A DNA stretch of 64,000 nucleotides from NCBI RefSeq assembly GCF_020520425.1, contig NC_079487.1, positions 110,146,141 to 110,210,140 of the forward strand, given 5' to 3'. How positions within the stretch are numbered: position 1 is the first letter of the stretch; each line of letters starts with the position of its first letter. The notes under the pieces were generated by a model. It saw nothing but the letters and a program-made list of their open reading frames with translations. It ran no database searches and was not told the DNA's origin. The DNA comes from Spinacia oleracea. Its lineage: Eukaryota > Streptophyta > Magnoliopsida > Caryophyllales > Amaranthaceae. The translations under genes were made by a program, and so were the position numbers. This document shows positions 27,091 to 37,859 of the stretch, piece after piece.

Positions 27091-27240
27091 TATGGCCCAA
27101 ATCAAATCTCACAAGGCAAGCCCATAAATAAAAAATTTCGATAGGGTTTCACTATATAAAGTCGCAAAACCCTTATTTCACCTGTTTCCTATCCAAACTT
27201 CCTTTCCTGCCTCATCGGCTGCTGTATCTGATTAGGGTTT
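27091..27240 (+). promoter_or_regulatory. RPL41 promoter with site II and telo-box motifs
   Basis: GGCCCAA (27094-27100) and AAGCCCAT (about 27118-27125) are site II-type elements. TAGGGTTT telo-boxes lie at 27142-27149 and 27233-27240, and TATATAAA at 27153-27160. This combination is typical of plant ribosomal protein genes. The leader is rich in C and T. Confidence 0.75.
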
Positions 27241-27271
27241 TGAGGTTGCCGTCTTTTTTCATCCTTTCACC

Positions 27272-27486
27272 ATGAGGGCCAAGGTACCATACTTTTCTCC
27301 CTTAATGTCATGAATTGATTATTTTCTTCCTTAATTTCGTCTGTTATCCTGTTAAAATTGAAATAAATAATCCCTATTGTTGACTAATTTCATTCAACCT
27401 TTTGATTTGTATTTTTGCAGTGGAAGAAGAAGCGTATGAGGAGGTTGAAGAGGAAGCGTCGAAAGATGAGACAGAGATCCAAGTAG
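27272..27486 (+). CDS. RPL41: Ribosomal protein eL41 (60S L41), 25 residues, two exons
   Basis: Exon 1 (27272-27283) gives MRAK, an intron GT...TTTTTGCAG follows (27284-27420), and exon 2 (27421-27486) gives WKKKRMRRLKRKRRKMRQRS then K and stop. The product is the 25-residue, Arg/Lys-rich eL41, the smallest ribosomal protein, which lies at the interface of the two subunits. The intron falls after codon 4 in phase 0. Upstream are site II motifs, two telo-boxes and a TATA box, as expected for co-regulated ribosomal protein genes. At 78 coding bases split by an intron, this gene is easily lost in annotation. Nothing appears broken. Confidence 0.95.
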
Positions 27487-28850
27487 GAGACGATCGATCT
27501 TCAACTGCTGCGGTTACTCTTCTAGTTTTTAATTTTCCGTCGTTTCGTTTAAATCTTAGCCGTTCGATTAGCTATTTTCTATGGCTGTTATCGGAGAGTT
27601 TTAGGTACTCAGTTTTTTGTGTCATGTAATTTGATACAGATAAACATGAATTTTGCAGTAATCTTATCGAAACTTTTGCTCTTAATTATCTTGTCCCCTT
27701 TTGTTTTATTTAATTTATTTTACCAATATTCATTCTCCAGTTTGATTATGCCATTGAATTGTTGTTTGATCCATGTTCTTTTAGAAAAATTTTGCAATAA
27801 ATCGTGTTTTTTTATTTTTTTAAAGTATAATATGATCTGAATCAATGTTTTTGTAGAAATGAATTTATATTCACGAGGATTGTTTGGTAGTTTTGGGAAT
27901 AAGCTGAAGCGATTCTCTGTTGTTTTGTTGTGGTAAAGTTTTTGATTGGTTGGTGAGAGCAAATGTTATTCCACCGAAAGTGCACTGTAGTCACTAACAT
28001 TCCCAATTTGATAGCTCACCAGCTGTTGTGAAGGCTTTTAGAAGCATTGTTTTGAGTGAATTGTGGTTAATAGTTATTATCAAGATACTGCAAGCTGTGC
28101 CATCTATTTTGTAGTTGCCAAAGGTTTTGTAGAAGAAGTTTAGGGGATGAGTATGGAATACATCAGGTGTTGTGTAGGATTTAGAAGCATTGTTTTTATC
28201 TGATGTCTAAGGGGGGAAAATGATCTTGATTGTGGTCTTGATTAAATCTCATTTGGCAACGTGTTATTTGGAGGACGAGTGCACAAGCAGTAGGGTTGAG
28301 TGTAATATGATCTCTCATGTCACTTGAAGCTTTTGGCATGAAGGGGCAAAATGTGATTATAATCACAATACCAGAGTCTAAATGAGGTAATTTGTGCAAG
28401 AACTGTGTTTTATGTATAAGGTGATTTACCCAGAGAGTGTAATGACATCGTTCTTGTCTTTGTTTGTTTAAAACGTCCAGGAGAGTCTACGGGAGGTATT
28501 TGTTGAGGTTTAATTTCTGCTGTAAATATTGTGGCATTGGTTGCTAGAATGTCTGTTCTATTTACAGCAGACATTACCAACCATTCTGAAGTCTGAACTA
28601 GTTTTTTCTACGTAAACATCTGGTAGTCGATCCCGTGTTCTTTCTTGATGTTTCAAATTCACGTACCTGGACTATTTCTTCGTGTTCAGGTTGTGTTGTA
28701 CTCCGTCTGTTTATTTCAGCTTTTCAGGCACTCGGCTCCTTGAGATTTCTACAAGATTCAGCAGTGGCACGATAATAACAGTGCACTATTTGGTACTCTG
28801 TTTTTGTTAATTTGAAAACCTGATAGTGCTATTTGCAAAATTATGGCGAT
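27487..28850 (+). other. RPL41 3' region, no further gene recognised
   Basis: Probably the RPL41 3' UTR for the first few hundred bases. The remainder has only short frames. A perfect 13-bp inverted repeat (arms TCTGCTGTAAATA and TATTTACAGCAGA) lies at about 28515-28570 with a loop of about 27 bases. Confidence 0.4.
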
Positions 28851-28990
28851 TCCAACGTTTGTAGTTAGGGACTTGTAATTTTTTAGAAATCTCAAGTTTC
28901 TATAAAATTTTAAGTGATAGATTAGTTTAGCCAAGTTAATTTACTTTAGGAAATTGGTCAATGAAATAATATCAACTAAAATTAAATTTA
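28850..28990. mobile_element. Diverged partial copy of the adjacent MITE
   Basis: CCAACGTTTGTAGTTAGGGA and TTAGTTTAGCCAAG here parallel CCAATGGTTGTAGCTAGGGA and GCGTGGCCAAG in the MITE at 29039-29330. The ends are not clear. Confidence 0.4.
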
Positions 28991-29038
28991 ATACTTTGCT
29001 AATAGGTAATCATTGAGGGGGAGTAATTTGAAATATTA

Positions 29039-29330
29039 GAGCATCTCCAATGGTTGTAGCTAGGGATTAGTTTGAAATTTATAAAGTTTCAAGCTAATAG
29101 CTACACCATTAGAGTGAAAATAATAAATTAGCGTGGCCAAGCAAATTAGTTTAAACGCTTGACAATTAGCTATTAAAGTTGTCAAATAATTAATTGACAA
29201 GTGGGGTCAATTTAAATAACAAACTAGTTGCTAGTCATTAGAGTACAAATTAGCTAGACAACGAAATAGCTTGAAATCTTATATGACATAACAAGCTAAT
29301 TGTTAAATTAGCTTAGCATTGAAGATGCTC
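29039..29330. mobile_element. Tourist-like MITE (PIF/Harbinger?), 292 bp
   Basis: The ends are GAGCATCTCCAATG and, reversed, GAGCATCTTCAATG, flanked by TTA on both sides (29036-29038, 29331-29333). A 3-bp TWA duplication suggests PIF/Harbinger. Confidence 0.75.
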
Positions 29331-29333
29331 TTA

Positions 29334-29949
29334 TGTGTCAAACTAATTTAACAACTACCTTACCGTTGGAGTTGTTTTCAGATGAACATCGTTTTCTATT
29401 GAACTTTGTGTTCATGTAGCAGATGAACATCGTTTTAAGGGACCTAAGCCAAGATTCCTAGGATGTTGTAATTCGTATTGTATGTGCACTTACATTCGTT
29501 AAAGTGTACTCAATGTTTATGTTTGATGTCAAGATTGATATTTTTTGGGTGTCGAGAGAGGCCCTTAGGTTAAAGGAAAATTGACAAAAGAAGTAGACGA
29601 TTTTTGTTCTCAGGTTTTAGGGGCTAAGTAAGCTAGTTAGCATCCACGTCAAATTTAGAAATGATTGAATTCTTTCAATGCGTAGGTTAACTTGTCTTTG
29701 AAAAATTTTAGACTATCTAGTTACAAATATACATTACGTTTATTATAGTTCTCATTTTGACTGATACGGTGAATTAACAGCCTACTTATTTATATTTACT
29801 TAGGCTGTCCCCCCAAACAGTAAATTCTACGTTTTCTTCTCCAAATACGCTTCGAAACCACCAAAACCACCCCCCCCCCCCTTAAAAAAAAATCTAGGAA
29901 AACGTTAAAAAAATATGAAATAAAAAATAGAAGTCCTATAATTTTTATA
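29334..29949. other. Intergenic DNA 3' of the MYB gene
   Basis: No gene was recognised. A duplicated AGATGAACATCGTTTT lies at 29381 and 29420, and a run of C followed by A at about 29870-29891. Confidence 0.4.
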
Positions 29950-30729
29950 CTAATCACGATGGGCTTGAGAATCTGATTCAGGCCCATCCCTATTTTTGGG
30001 CTGTAGAACAAGCCGATCCATGTAATTCTTAACCTCCTCAGCTATCATACTTTGCATCACAGTAATCCAAGTTTTCATCTCATTATTCCCTTTTTCACTG
30101 TCACCTTGACTCTTTCCTACACCCTTCCACACCTGATCTTCCTCTTCACCTTCTTTGTCTTCTCCACGTGTCACCATCAAACTCCCGCCAGGTGGCAAAA
30201 GCGTCAAAACCGTTTCCACACCGTCTGATCCCTCAACCCCACCATTCTCCTCCTGCTCCGACACCACACCCGAACTCACCTCCTTTTTAACAATCCCTGA
30301 ATCCGACTCAGCCGACACCACCGCCTCAACTCGCTGCCGTTTCCACTCACCTGACTCGACCACCACTTGTGGGTCCCGTTTCCTCCTCAGCGTGCTATTC
30401 CAATGATTCTTGATTGCATTATCAGTCCTTCCAGGAAGAAGCCTCGCAATGGTGGCCCACTTATTGCCATGGACCTTATGGGCCTGAACAATAGTCTCGT
30501 CCTCCGTTGGGCTAAAAGGCCTGTGTTGTACATCTGGGCTCAGCTGATTACACCATCTTAACCTACAAGATTTCCCTGACCTCCCTGGAATCCCTGCGCT
30601 TATCAAAGTCCAGTTTCTCGGCCCATGCTGGTCCACTAGCTTCACCAACGTTGCATCCTCTTGTGGGGTCCATGATCCCTTCACCCGATCCTTTACGACG
30701 GCGTTTTGGACATTGTTCTGTGTTCCCAT
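29950..30729 (-). CDS. R2R3-MYB transcription factor, subgroup 22 (MYB44/73 type)
   Basis: The 259-residue protein comes from one exon, as usual for subgroup 22. The R2 repeat (about residues 15-65: [35 protein letters not shown]) and the R3 repeat (about 68-115: [41 protein letters not shown]) have all regular Trp positions, with Phe in place of the first R3 Trp, as normal in plants. The C-terminal part has LTLLPPG, an EAR-like LxLxP stretch, and [17 protein letters not shown], matching the conserved MxxVMQxMIxxEVxNYM motif of the group. The group acts in the nucleus in stress and hormone responses. The start is the first ATG, preceded on the minus strand by ATATAAAC near 30800-30808. Which of the paralogues it matches cannot be told. 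Confidence 0.9.
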   Translation of the reverse strand: MGTQNNVQNAVVKDRVKGSWTPQEDATLVKLVDQHGPRNWTLISAGIPGRSGKSCRLRWCNQLSPDVQHRPFSPTEDETIVQAHKVHGNKWATIARLLPGRTDNAIKNHWNSTLRRKRDPQVVVESGEWKRQRVEAVVSAESDSGIVKKEVSSGVVSEQEENGGVEGSDGVETVLTLLPPGGSLMVTRGEDKEGEEEDQVWKGVGKSQGDSEKGNNEMKTWITVMQSMIAEEVKNYMDRLVLQPKNRDGPESDSQAHRD

Positions 30730-30879
30730 TGATGAAAATTTATGGAGGTTTTCTTATTCTTTTTCTAATGTATTTTGAGAAAAGCAATGGATTATGGGAG
30801 GTTTATATGAACGGAGGAGAGAGAAAAAGAGAGGGAGTTATAACTGCATTGCTGCTGGTGTGGGGGTTATAGTTTTTTT

Positions 30880-31870
30880 TTTTGGTGTAACTGAATTTTA
30901 TTTGTATTAGAATTAACGGCAAATTTTATGGTTAGTTGGTTAAACTCTTATCTTTTCAATTGCTTTAATTAATTCCATTGCTTACCAAATTCCGAAACTA
31001 TGGCAGTTAGAAACTCTCTCTCTCCCAATTAAAAAAAAAATGAAGTCAACTTCTGGCAAAGATGTGATTTTTATGTGATCTGGTATGATATTCAACGTCT
31101 TGAATATTGACTACTACGTTGTACACATTGTATAGACAATTAGATATAAGACCTCGATGACTAATTAAGGTTAGATTGTAGCTGTCGTTTTAATTTAAGA
31201 TTAAGAAAAAGTTGGTATAACAAAATGTAGCTTTGTATGTCTACATTCTGTTTGGGGTGTGATTACTACTCTTAACTTACAATGTTTGATTGGTGATTAC
31301 GTTTTTATTTTTTTCAGTTACAAGTTCCTATGATACCTAATTCATGGGTTGGAGTTGGACCAAATCAGATGTGTTTTTAATTTTTTATTCTTTTAAAATA
31401 AAATAAAAATAAAGTCAAATACGAAGTACACAAATCTAGATTGATTGCTGGCATATATAACGATTTGTTGTTGTTTTTGGCTGTAATTTGCACAATTATC
31501 TTTATTTACATGGTCATATACAAGTCTAGTAGGATATCAAAACTATAATTTTTTAAAAAAATAGACGGGTAATATAATATAATATTGATGGTAAAATTGT
31601 AAGTTATAATGAAAGCGGGCTTAAAAGATTAAGGTAGGTAAAGAGTAAACAAGTCATAATAACCTTGTGGAGTTGTGGTTGCTTTATGAGGGAACATGTG
31701 GGAAGCATTGCTTCAATTTACACCGGTAAACCTCTAGTTCTCCTACAACAGTTTTTACACGCTAACACTTAATTAGTTACACCTAAATACTCCATTCATT
31801 GATCACTTTGTTCGTGTGTCTTCATGCTTGTTTCCTACACATATATTTTGTGTCATAGTCTCATAGATTG
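30880..31870. other. AT-rich intergenic DNA upstream of the MYB gene
   Basis: No gene, RNA or paired termini were recognised. Confidence 0.4.
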
Positions 31871-31878
31871 TCTACTCC

Positions 31879-32262
31879 TTCAAGTCATGGTACAACATTG
31901 CACCATATTGTTTGTTTCATTTTCTTTCGCGCCTTATGTACCTAAAACTAGGTGCATCTAATATGAGATAAGCGACTTGTATACTCATCATTTACTCTCT
32001 TGTGTACAGTTAACGTGTTGTGATATACGAGTAATAGAACAATGTTCATCAGTCATCACGTACTCCAATTCCCAACAAGAGCTGGAGTTCACAAGTCACG
32101 GTACAACATTGCACGATAGTGTCCGTGTACCTAAAATTAGGTGCATCCAATATAAGCGACCTGGTGTGCACAATCAACGCGTTATGATATACGGGTAATA
32201 GAACATCGTTCACCATTCCGATTTCCAACGAGAGTTGGAATTCACAAGACATGATAATTAAT
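31879..32262 (+). repeat. Tandem duplication, about 170-210 bp unit
   Basis: GTACAACATTGCAC recurs at about 31890 and 32100. CCTAAAACTAGGTGCATCTA at about 31940 returns as CCTAAAATTAGGTGCATCCA. The block TGATATACGAGTAATAGAAC at about 32021 returns as TGATATACGGGTAATAGAAC near 32188. The copies differ by scattered changes and length differences. Confidence 0.7.
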
Positions 32263-32309
32263 TTCATGCTTAAACTATATAATGTAAAACTTAAGAAACC
32301 TTTAGCTAG

Positions 32310-32629
32310 TTAAGAAGAGAAAAAGAAGCGTTGCCTCTTACTAGTAACACGAAAACTGGAAGTACTAGCACTAGACCATGAGATAATTCTAGTTAAAACA
32401 CCCATTAGAGACTGCTTAATTGCACTAACATTACAAACAACACCATCATTATTACTATCTAATTTGTAGTAAAGTAATAGAATACTTTTCATCCTTCCTC
32501 CTAAACAGCCAATATCAGCTCCAATTACTGTCAAGTTAAGGTCTTTGAGTTCCCGTATTAGCTCTGGAATTAAGTCAGGCCGATCTTCGCAGCATAATGT
32601 AGCCTTCATAAACATTATGTTGCTGTTGC

Positions 32630-32678
<49 letters not shown>

Positions 32679-34716
32679 GGGATGATTTTCTTTCCGATGA
32701 CATTCAATAGTTATGTCATCGATTTCTGATGGGATTGTAAAGATTTTGCTGATTTCTGATGCTTTTCTCTTTAGATCCTTAACTTGCTCAACTACTCTTT
32801 CTAGGAGTGCTGCCTTGTCCATCTGCTTTACAAGTTAAAGGACTATCATGAGGTTCTATTAGGACAATTAATTGGTACTCCTACCGTCCCTAAAAGATCG
32901 TCCATTTGACTTTTCACGGTGTCAAATACACAATTTAAAACTTAAATATCTCTAATTCCACAAGTGTAAACATTAATTATAAAGTTGATATTACTAATAA
33001 GACCCCACATGACTATATTTTTTTTATAGGCTAATGATAATTCATGATCAAAGTTTCAAAGTTTGACCCAAAGAATTGCAACGGGGCAATCTTTTAGGGA
33101 CATATGGAGTAGAAGTTACACCCCGTTGCATGTAGAGCCGAGTCGTTTTATATATTTAACTATCATACATCACATTTTTACAATTTTAAAACACATTTTT
33201 GCAGGCACACCCTAAAATTTAAGTACAATTGCATAAATTCAATACTATATTGCTTACATTTTTCCCTCGTAAAACTGTTTAAGATCTGCAACTGATTCTA
33301 CATGCGTTTTTTGACAACTCTATCTATCTAGCTATGTGGTAGACCAAAAGTTTCAAAATCCATCATATTGAAGATTTATGGAGAATCTTAAAAATGGAAC
33401 ATAATGTAAGCAATGATATTGATCTAAAACAATTCATCTAGACATGTTAATAAGTTTCAAGGACCTACTTTGACTTACATTGACATATCTCCTAAAGCTT
33501 ATGATGAAACGCATCATGAACACCATGATCGTCTAAACTAAGAAAAATCATTGGGAACACGAAATTAAGAAACCACTAATCTTTTATAAACATGATTACT
33601 TCATAAGTGGCTATATAGAATTATAGAGTATGCCGAGTACTACAATAAGTGAATATGTCGTCTTCTGTAACCAGATCGTATTGTTTACAGTAACGATTGA
33701 CTTGTAAGAGGTGCCGAATTGATAATAAAACATAACGAAAAATTAGGCAAATTGAATAGTTAATCCGTATTTCATGAGGACCTAACAATATTTTTCAATG
33801 TCGTACGTACAAAATGTTCTTGGTTCTAGGATGAATTCTACGAAAGATGATAAAAAAAAAAAAAAAAAATAGCATCCGAGTCTACATGGGCGAATTCGAA
33901 CCACATATGACTTTGCTTAATTCAACTATTTTTATTGACAAAACTCCATCTGTTTCTATTTAAGTGTCCACTTTGGAGAAATTCATGGTAATTAAAGAAA
34001 ATAAAAAGTGTTTAAGAAAAACAATAATTGTGATTATTTGTTTGGGGAAAGGATAAAATAGATAATTGTTTATTGATAAAGTACAAATAAAAGTGTATGT
34101 GGGGATGGAAGAGTGGAAAAAGTGTAGAATGTGTAAGAAAAAACAATCATGATTTATGGAAAAGTGGGAAAAGTGTATGGAAAAGTGAGAAAATTGTAAG
34201 AAAAAATGTAGTCCAAAAATGGAAAGTGGACACTATTTTTGAAAAGTTGACACTTAAATAGAAAAAGAGTAGTAATTAACATTCATTGTTTTATCAGCAA
34301 GAATTTAATCTTAAGTTAATTTTTGTAGATCATTGCCTGACAATGTGTTAAGTAAAATAAATTAGACAGTACTGTATTTTACTAACAATATCAAAAGTAA
34401 TTAAGGAAGCTTAATTAACTAATTGGATTACCTTTTCTGACTTGGGAATGAGCCTCCTAAGCCTAGCAAGCTGCCCGTTAATCCGATCGCGGCGCCGCTT
34501 CTCGGCTTGCCTGTGATTATGAGAAGAATCAGCAGCAGAAGCTTTATCTTCAAATTCTGCAAAACCTTCAAAAGGTTCCTGAAATTCTAAGGCATAACAA
34601 TTTGCAGGCAATTCTTGCAAATGCATGCTACTTGATGTTGTATTCGTAGCATTAAAATGGTGAGGCATGGTTTCCTCTTCTGGTAAACTTGAATACTGAA
34701 AGCTATTTTTGGCCAT
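32310..34716 (-). CDS. bHLH51: bHLH transcription factor, bHLH51-like, two exons
   Basis: Exon 1 (34432-34716) ends in PKSEK before GTAATCC. Exon 2 (32310-32822) starts after GTAAAGCAG with MDKAALLERVVEQVKDLKRK. Phase is 0 and the total is 265 residues. The basic region HRQAEKRRRDRINGQLARLR has the His, Glu and Arg of E-box binders, and the helix-loop-helix spans about residues 68-117. A C-terminal ACT-like region (FMKATLCCEDRPDLIPELIR and GADIGCLGGRMKSILL) fits dimerisation. The tail TSKRQRFFFSS resembles the SKRQRWF end recalled for Arabidopsis bHLH51. Between bHLH and ACT lies a run of about 16 Asn encoded by a trinucleotide repeat. The 1.6-kb intron holds two Stowaway elements. Confidence 0.88.
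32631..32679 (-). repeat. (GTT)n / poly-Asn repeat in the bHLH coding exon
   Basis: About 16 GTT units on the plus strand, read as AAC (Asn) codons in the gene. They are flanked by GCTGTT interruptions that give Ser. Confidence 0.95.
32878..33109. mobile_element. Stowaway-type MITE in the bHLH intron, 232 bp
   Basis: The ends are CTCCTACCGTCCCTAAAAGA and, reversed, CTCCATATGTCCCTAAAAGA, flanked by TA (32876-32877, 33110-33111). Confidence 0.85.
33944..34269. mobile_element. Stowaway-like MITE in the bHLH intron, 326 bp
   Basis: The left end CTCCATCTGTTTCTATTTAA and the right end, reversed, CTCTTTTTCTATTTAAG both continue into GTGTC. TA follows the right end; the left target base pair has decayed. 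Confidence 0.7.
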
Positions 34717-34779
34717 TTCTTAAGATATAGTATAACATAAAATATATTTGGACTTATAAAAACTTTTTTCAAACACTAT

Positions 34780-36970
34780 ATATTTATAGTCATCTACGCT
34801 GTTGAAAACACTTTTATTGCGTCATTCAGGGTCACTCTGTTATTTATGATATCGAACAATTTGTAAAATCCATCCATACAAAATAATGTGATGGTTGGGA
34901 AATATACTGTGTATTTTTGGTTCAAAATTTGTAATGATTTAGAAAATTGATTTATGGTTGAGTGAGACGACGAATATATAATGTGATTGGTTTAAATATA
35001 AAACCAAAATGACGTAATAAATAATTGATTGATGGAATACTTATAATTGGTGAACTGTTATAGAACTTTGCAAATTTGTGATCCTGGTTCTTTGTAAGTG
35101 ATTGAGGGCCATATCTGTCTACTAAACAAGTCCAATGAAAATCTTTCTAGGATTGGTAGTTAAATATATGTATTTTATTGTTGAAGTAACTAAAATATTT
35201 ATGGATTTTGTCACTCTCCACTATATTTGTCAATGTATGATTAGCTTATTGTAGGAACTAGTCCACTAGTTTAAATGAGGGTAATATTATCCGGTGTTTC
35301 GGCCTATTTATAGTCCGGGATAAGATTTGAACTAATGATTTTAGATTTTGGTCTTATAAGAAACTTTTTTTTCCAGAGTTACGGAGTTCATACATGGTAC
35401 AACTGTTTGCATAATATTAAAAAAAAATCACTCCAACTCAATGGTGTCATCAAAGAAATGGTATATCAATATTCTGCATTTTTATTTAGTACCAAACCAC
35501 ATAGTTTGATACAAGAAAAGTAGTTGTATTTTCTAATGCGATACCAAACAACATAGTTTGGTAACGTGGTTTCAGTTTTATTTGGTTCCAAACAACATAG
35601 TTTGGTACTCACAAGTCAAAGATAAATGTTATTTTTCGTGGGCCAGACTCAATTTTTTACTTGAACTTACCATTTAGCCCTTAATATACCGACTGAACTT
35701 ACTATTTTGACCTTAGTATACCATTTTAATATAGATTCAGAAAACCTCGTCATCAAAAGGTCTTGCATGCACAAGGTGTACAATAAATTTATTGTACACT
35801 AACATAACTTTTACCCAGTTTTCTTTAACTTTTATATTATTAAAAAAAAGTTGATAGATAAACCTTTTAAAGGGTTAAATGATTAATTTTATACATTATT
35901 AGCAATTTTGAAGAAATATTTTTTATTAAATTGAAAAATCTTATCACTAAAAAATAGATAACTATTACATATACAATGGTAACTTTTAAGCATTTTACGT
36001 TAACTTTAATTTCAGTGTATAATATTTATCGTACACCTCATGTAAATAAGAATTTATGTTGACATCATTTGACAAATGACAAGGCTAATGATACTTCATT
36101 TATTACCATTGGAAAATATAGCAAGTAATTAAACAAAAATTCATTATTGATGTTTCAAATTCACTAAATCATCGGTGGTTCTTTTTGTCCAGATTTGATT
36201 TCAATCACCAACAACCACAAATACACACTAATGTTTTCATTTATCAAAGCAACAACATGTCTGAATACTCTATATAGTACGAAGTATTTGTTTTATAAAA
36301 GCAGGGGCGGTTTTGAGGTTGTACGAGGTGAGCGACGGAACATAGCCTCCAAATATCCAGAATATAATATAATTAGTTTCCTTGACGTAAACAAAAATAA
36401 AGTTGGAGTAGTGCTTAAAACTTTATTGTATAATACCCAAGGTAATGTGATACCAATCATCAACAGGTAAAAAAACAATACCCTTAAGTGCACGGTGCAC
36501 CTGACTGTACCTAATAATTTTCGATGAAAGCACCGTAGTTCATCCATATAATTATGATTGGAGAAATGGTGATTTTCCAAATTGTGAATAGATAGGGCAG
36601 GATAGGACAATTGACATTAAGAAAAACAAAGCAAAAAAGAGCCCACAAACTAGATGCATACTTATCTACTGGGATTTCATATGTTTATCAACGATACAGT
36701 ATTACTGTGATTGGTAACGCATCCTATGTGATGTTTTTGTCTTTTATGTATACCAACTTGCTAGCTGGCTTACCCCTCTTGACGAATACTCATATTGTAG
36801 GCGGGTACCTTCATTTGTTTGATTGAATTGAAGGTTAGTGTATAGCTAGTCCCTTTGAAGGAGCGTGCAATTCAGCTGATTTTTACTTATCTGAACTTTT
36901 TTAAATATAGCTATTAATAAAATGTAAGTAAGTTTTTTCGAAGCCAATTGTACACTAGACATTATATAAT
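34780..36970. other. Intergenic DNA upstream of the bHLH gene
   Basis: No gene was supported. The stretch 36302-36360 (GGGGCGGTTTTGAGG) looks like a transposon scrap without a clear partner end. The three palindromes at 35491-35608 are listed separately. Confidence 0.4.
35491..35608. repeat. Three spaced palindromes ACCAAACAACATAGTTTGGT
   Basis: Copies at 35491-35510 (one arm altered), 35543-35562 and about 35588-35607 are spaced by roughly 50 bp with unrelated AT-rich spacers. Confidence 0.75.
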
Positions 36971-36975
36971 GACCA

Positions 36976-37851
36976 TGTTAGAAAGTAAGTGTAAGTATTC
37001 TTACATCAGAAGATGAAACAATGATCGAGGTTCTGGTTTATAACCCAAGTGGGTTACTCCCATATTGCCAATTTAGGATTGAGCTATGTTCGTGGGATTC
37101 TGTTTCTTCATTGATTTGCTCATCAATTATAACATCAATTATAACAAATTGGCATTAGAGCAGGACTTTCGTACAATTGGACTATCTATTACTATATACT
37201 AAAAGAGACACCAGGAATGACACATGTCAATTCCTGGTGCGATTTTTTCCCGCCAAAAATCACTTTCCTAAAAAAAAAGTGTATCTGTTTTATTTTATTT
37301 TATTCTCTACGTTTTTTATAAACTATTTATGTATGGAAACAAAATTTAGTTTATAAATTATGGCAATAATAGATACGACGTAATAATAATTATTCTAAAT
37401 TGGTAATATTAATCGCTATATTAATAATGAAAAATATATCACTCAATCTTTTGGTAAAATTACTATATTAGCATTTTAAATATGCACATTAGATGAATAA
37501 ATTTAAATGAGTATGTTAAAAATGTTATAACTATGCAATAGTTTGGGAGATAATCAGTTAAATATTTTGTGAAAAAAAATTATAAAAATCCGTGCGTGCA
37601 CGGGATCTAATCTAGTAACACCATATGTTAAACACCGTTACCCGTGGGCTTGTTCCAGTTATGGCCCGTCTGTTGGTGTTGTGCTTTAGCCCGTAATGTT
37701 CGGAAGATGAAACAAATAGCTTCTACGGAGTAGTTTAACCTAAGGTGGGTTACTCCCTCTATTGTCAATTGATTTTAGGATGGAACCTCACTTAGGCTAT
37801 GTTCGTGGGCTTTTATTTCCTCCTTGATTCTCACATATGTTATAACGACAA
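36976..37851 (+). mobile_element. TRIM-like LTR relic hosting a Helitron
   Basis: Two diverged direct repeats, about 36976-37146 (TGTTAGAAAG to TATAACA) and about 37627-37851 (TGTTAAACACC to ATAACGACA), share GAAGATGAAACAA, GTGGGTTACTCCC and GGCTATGTTCGTGGG-like words. Directly after the first is TTGGCATTAGAGCAGG, close to the Met-tRNA primer site of plant LTR elements. Without the inserted Helitron the interior is only about 50 bp, with no coding room, as in terminal-repeat retrotransposons in miniature. The repeats are strongly diverged and no target duplication is seen, so the relic is old. Confidence 0.5.
37185..37615 (+). mobile_element. Non-autonomous Helitron, 431 bp
   Basis: It begins TCTATTACTATATACTAAAA directly after an A. 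It ends with hairpin CCGTGCGTGCACGGG, then ATCTAATCTAG, directly before a T. A TC start, a 3' hairpin about ten bases from a CTAG end, and A/T insertion without duplication are the Helitron rules. A second copy lies at 49724-50154. Confidence 0.88.
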
Positions 37852-37859
37852 ACTGCAAA

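Noticed and set aside
27402-27629. 75-residue frame overlapping RPL41 exon 2
   Set aside because: It is a shifted frame of the RPL41 exon running into the 3' UTR; the spliced 25-residue product explains the site.
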